Positions 59,916 to 64,000 of a stretch of DNA of 64,000 bases are shown here, one piece after another (position 1 is the stretch's first letter; each line of letters begins with the position of its first letter). The position numbers were made by a program, and so were the translations under genes. This DNA is from Rhytidiadelphus loreus (lineage: Eukaryota > Streptophyta > Bryopsida > Hypnales > Hylocomiaceae). Location of the stretch: contig OX344764.1 in assembly GCA_947034895.1 (NCBI GenBank), forward strand, positions 49,333,348 through 49,397,347. Direction: 5' to 3'. The notes under the pieces were generated by a model. It ran no database searches. It saw only the letters and a program-made list of their open reading frames with translations, and was not told the DNA's origin.

Positions 59916-61845
59916 CTTCCAGTAGGGAAGCAAAAAAAAAATACTGCATCGCTTCACTCCATGTAGCTTTACTGGATCATTCTCCGAATTCTCCACTCTG
60001 CCATCTCTCAAGAAGGTTGACCTCTTTGTACCCCACGAAAACACTTCTTCACCTGTTGATCTTGCTGGAGGTAACTCCCACTCTTGTCGGTTATTGAATG
60101 ATGCCCTTGCCCTATGAAATCTGTGATTCTCATGCAAGTATCGTCTGCCTCCTAAATAGATCATTTTTCCTAAGAGCATTGCATATTCACTGCAAGTCTG
60201 AGGACCACATATGGGACAACCTTTGTAGCCATGGCATTGTTGTCCAGAGAGTAATCCATAAGCAGGAAAATCGTTGATGGTCCACATCAATAAAGCTCTC
60301 AAAGTGAATTTCCTTTCTCCCTCTGATTTTGACATGTTTATTGCTGGAACTCCTTCCCACAGCTTCAACAAGTCACGGATTAGAGGAGCTAGAAATACAT
60401 CTATGTTTTCTACTGTCGGCGATTTTGGGCCAGGAATTAATACAGCAAGGGAAATGAAGAACTTTTTTGTTAGCAACCATGGTGGCAAGTTGTAAATAGT
60501 AATAAGTAAAACCCAGGTTGAGTGTTTAAGTGCATTGTTTTTGAAAGGAACTATACCATCTCCTACTAATCCAAGCCGCAAATTAGTTAGCACTTCAGCA
60601 AAGTCGGGATACGCTTCATCAATTGCCTTCCACTGGTCACTGTCAACTACGGACCGCATCTTCTGATTGCACGACTTGTTTTCACTGTGCCAAGTCATGT
60701 GCTTAGCTATTTCTGGACACCTGAACATCCTCTTTAAATGTTTTATGATATTAAAGTAACGGACAACTCTTTGAGGTACTGTATTTGAACCTGGAATGTA
60801 TCGTGGCTGACTGCATGTAGGACAACTTGACAAGTTTTCATTATCCCCTTCATATAGTATATGACCGTTGGGGCAACAATGAACTTGTCTGTGCTTTAGG
60901 CCCCACTTCATCAATATGCTTTTAACCTCATATGATGTTCTTGGAAAACAATTTGATGTGGGCAATAGATCTCCAGCTATCCAAGTTAGCAATGCATCAA
61001 CGAAGGTATTTGGTATAGAGTATAAGCTACATAGAGAGAAAATAATGATAGCACATTGTAGACGGTTGAGCTGGCTACCATGAAAAACTTTTTCAGTTGA
61101 CTCTCGTAATAGATGCTCCATATTCACAGCATTTGCTTCCTCCTCTTCATCCATGTTCAATCCAATGCCCGCTGATTGCCCATCTTCATTCATAATGTCA
61201 ATATGAATGTCATCAATGCGAGTGAATGCGTCACGCGCCATGCTCTCGACGTCCACAGTGGCCCTTTCCGGCCATGTGAAATCAACTTCCCCTTCGTCAT
61301 CTTGTACGCGGCGATACGGCTCTTCTTCTATGTCTGGACGACGAGCAGGCCCCTCACATTCTTGCCATCCACTGTCTGCAAAACATCAACTACTAGTAAG
61401 GTATTGAAAAACATAATGTAGAATGTGTAACAAATGTAGGGAAAGCCAACTTAATCTATCGCATATCATTTTCAAAATAGCTTCATTGAAAACAATTGAA
61501 TTTTTCAAGTCTTGTAACACATGTACCATGCAAAAAGCATGAAACATTGGAACTTTAATTTTAAGCAATGTTAATTTTTTATTACTTTTAAATTAAATGT
61601 ATATTATCAAAACCAATATTCAGAAGCATCTGTTTATGTTAACTTACCATGACTGGATATATGAGGTACGGATCTCGGCCATGAAGCATATGGTGCCTCG
61701 CGATGGTCTCAATTTTCTTCACACGACCACCTCTGCATTGATTGCAAGCGCAAGGATATTCGGGCAATCCCAATCTATTTGCTATAGATCTTTCAATGTG
61801 GTAAGCTGCACATAATCTTCGACGCATCTTGCAAAAGAAATACAT

Positions 61846-63402
61846 TTTTCAAGTGAGGAGCATAGTTACGATAGAAAGGGAAAAAAATTATGAAAACACT
61901 ATACAAATATCAAATTAACTTTATGGACATTGAAATGCAGTACTACAGATGTCCTTACTATGTCCTTACTATGGAGATCTGGAATTACCAATTGTTTTTA
62001 TTTATTCCTTTTTATTGCATTTTAATTAAAAAAGACATAATAGTATGAAAACATTGTTCACCCTTCAAACTGCTACATTACATTATGCATATACCACTGT
62101 AAGTGCAAGCATGGATGCAATCATATAGAACTGAAGAAGCAATCAATAAAAATTGGTGCTTGATGTTCAATTTCTAAATGACAAAAAAATAATTTGCCCG
62201 TCAAATTTACTGAAAGTGATCCATTGTATTTTTTTACTTACCTTTATTCCGGTATTTTTGTTTGCTGGTTTGGAAAATGAAAGTGCAGATGGTAGGTAGT
62301 GAATTGCAAAAGTACAATTCAATCAGCTATTGCCATCAACAAATCTCCTACAAGATTAAGAAACACCACAAATTATTAGCGTCAATTTAGCATATTCCCA
62401 AGTAACAAAGTTCACTACGTGCAAACGATGGAAAGGTTCCATGTGAGCATCGTATATAAGTGTTTGTTTATTCTACCGTATTTTAATGTTGAAGTGGTTT
62501 TCAATTAATCTTCATGTCTTTATACATTTTTTTTTCTATATTCAATTGTAGAATAGACTCCTAAAAAATCAGCAGTGACAATTAATTTGTTATTCACAGA
62601 ACGTTTATGCAAATAAACGCAAGCAACTGTCATTTACTATGTCAAATTAAACAGATCAAGGAACATTCAAACATTACTCTCTACCCCTAATTCATTATGA
62701 ATAAGTCTTTAAAAAACAACAATGTAACATTGCTGAAATATGAAATAAGGACAAACTGAATGGAAAGAGGGAATTCAATTCATGCTCTACAAACGTAACA
62801 TTATTTTTTACCTCAATATAAGTCTCCAATTGTTATAAGCACTTTGTTTGAAACTTAAAATTTGACCTGCAAGAGTTGGCTCATTCAAACAAAATTACAA
62901 ATAACATTAGTACAGCATTCACTAACGATAGCCTTGATTCTCATTTGTTCACAACCTTCAAACACAATCATGTTTCAAAAATACATGTAGTATGGAACTG
63001 TTAGTCCACTTCATCAACATAAAGAAGTCACTTCCTACTGGAACATAAGGTTCAACTCCCAGACTTGTGCACACATTTCTTTAGACTACTCTCTGGAACT
63101 ACAAAAAAACAACTAATCTGGTAGTACTCATGCAATAGTAAGGATTATTTGCATAAAAATAGAACATTACAATTGCAAACACATACCTTGAAATAAGATT
63201 ACGCAGAACTTAATGACATGTCCACATCATTCTTCATTTCAAATGCACAACCAATACCTATAAACACAACAATATGAAGGAAGGAAGTCATCATACAGAA
63301 ATTGCTTCCAAGAAATCAATCATTTACATCCATGCACAAATTCATGTTGAGCACATGCAGTGCACCAAAAAAAAACCCACGCATAGGCCCATGTATTTAG
63401 AA
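61846..63402. other. AT-rich non-coding part of the CACTA element
   Basis: This is sequence upstream of the transposase gene (minus strand). It may contain 5' untranslated exons. No coding motif is seen. Confidence 0.4.
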
Positions 63403-63789
63403 TCAGAGGTCCGTTACAGCAGACGAACAAGTTCCTTCACTACAAGAAGGAAAAATCTCGTTCTCATAAAAACAGTCATCTACTACCAATCGACACTGTT
63501 CCTTCAGTAAAATCGACTTCTCCAGTATTAATCTTGATTGACTGAACATGTCTAACAATTGCTTCTTCATGTGAACATTTCTATTCTGACTACTTGTAGG
63601 CCCTGCTGACCGCCGTTTCATGGCCTTCTCTGTGAATGACAAATAGCAGGTGAACTGCGCACATTCAGTCTGTGGAATAGCTTCATCAATTCTACAGTAA
63701 GACTCATTTGAAATCCGCGCTTTTGCTTTGTTCCGAACATTGTCACTACTATTGTTGTCTACATCAACAATCGTCCGCTCATGATCCAT
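63403..63789 (-). CDS. Unknown open frame in the CACTA element
   Basis: A 128-residue frame starts at an ATG with MDHERTIVDVDNNSSDN and is hydrophilic, with a Lys/Arg-rich middle (EKAMKRRSAG). I do not recognise it. It could be part of the second, TNPA-like protein that CACTA elements commonly encode, or an early exon of the transposase gene. Ending, splicing and expression are unsupported. Confidence 0.35.
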   Translation of the reverse strand: MDHERTIVDVDNNSSDNVRNKAKARISNESYCRIDEAIPQTECAQFTCYLSFTEKAMKRRSAGPTSSQNRNVHMKKQLLDMFSQSRLILEKSILLKEQCRLVVDDCFYENEIFPSCSEGTCSSAVTDL

Positions 63790-64000
63790 TTTTTCTAGAA
63801 TCTTCTTGAATCTTGAGCTTCAACACATGAACGGTTTGTTAGAATTAAAGGGACATTCTGGAATGCCAGTTATTTGGGAAGAAGTTCAATTGCCATGTTT
63901 GAATTTAATTTATTAACTCTCCATTATAGTTGGTAAGAAATATGAGCACGGAAGGTATTGAACTTCAATGTGAATCTGTCAATAGAAATCATAAAATCCT
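63790..64000. other. Window edge, CACTA element continuing
   Basis: I see no terminus, gene or repeat in these last bases. The element presumably continues beyond the window. Confidence 0.4.

Larger units (their letters stand above)
54113..61845 (-). pseudogene. CACTA TNP2-type transposase gene with in-frame stops
   Basis: Exons, 5' to 3': about 61845-61648, 61375-59916, 58324-57426 and 54992-54113. The first encodes a Cys-containing N-terminal piece (CACNQCRGG). The second carries the Transposase_21 region with CCPNGHILYEG, CPTCSQPRY, LIPGPKSPTVENIDVFL, FTLRALLMWTINDFPAYG and GYKGCPICG. The third has RHVLDVMHCEKN and the DUF4218 region (MPPSFFDIMSHTPNHLVEEL, YEQYFKTLKGYVRN). The fourth has a DUF4216-like region and an acidic tail. 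The product would bind and cut element ends in the nucleus. An in-frame TGA at 57917-57919, where family members do not stop, and a TAG at 54410-54412 before QVFFSED break the frame. The phase between exons 1 and 2 does not match and needs another exon or a correction. Confidence 0.85.
51126..64000 (-). mobile_element. Large CACTA (En/Spm) transposon, runs off the window
   Basis: A typical CACTA terminus, CACTACTAGAAAATGGTGTCC, starts at 51126. It lies downstream of a minus-strand TNP2-type transposase gene and so is the 3' end. No matching opposite terminus (ending TAGTAGTG) is visible before 64000, so the element exceeds 12.8 kb in this window. Long AT-rich non-coding stretches, one nested MITE and a second unknown frame near 63.4-63.8 kb lie within it. 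The transposase has stops, so this copy is probably defective. Confidence 0.8.

Overview
This window looks like nuclear DNA from a streptophyte (green-plant lineage). The evidence is genes split by many short and medium introns, a plant-type DCD domain, a SUVR-type SET histone methyltransferase, CCCTAAA-like motifs, and CACTA, hAT and MITE elements with intact target-site duplications. I could not name the species. A charophyte alga or a bryophyte fits better than a compact flowering-plant locus. All functional calls come from reading translated exons and splice phases by eye; nothing was searched.

Layout. (1) 1-9 kb: a nine-exon + strand gene for a plant coiled-coil protein of unknown function, then non-coding DNA. 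(2) 9.8-17.6 kb: a twelve-exon + strand gene whose phases all close into a 1311-residue protein. It joins an N-terminal DCD domain to a TRF4/5-type (TENT4) nucleotidyltransferase through about 600 disordered residues. (3) 17.6-31.9 kb: an AT-rich gene desert with two copies of a 230-bp MITE, diverged 1-kb tandem repeats, a 1317-bp non-autonomous CACTA element with 3-bp target duplication, and another small inverted-repeat element. (4) 32-51 kb: a segment strongly enriched in the palindrome AGTACT. It carries a broken, intron-containing DDE-transposase-like gene (+) that converges on a SUVR-like SET-domain gene (-). One intron of the SET gene contains a 6245-bp hAT-like foldback element with a perfect 8-bp target duplication. 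(5) 51.1 kb to the window end: a large CACTA (En/Spm) element whose TNP2-type transposase gene lies on the - strand and has in-frame stops.

How the parts relate. The two ordinary host-type genes on the left are unrelated by function (an unknown coiled-coil protein and a predicted RNA 3' nucleotidyltransferase). The right half is a nest of mobile elements around a predicted H3K9 methyltransferase gene. The hAT element sits inside that gene, the CACTA element sits about 0.7 kb upstream of its predicted start, and the DDE-like relic sits 0.5 kb downstream of its stop. The shared AGTACT signature raises the possibility that the DDE-like gene and the SET gene arrived or evolved as one block, but that is inference.
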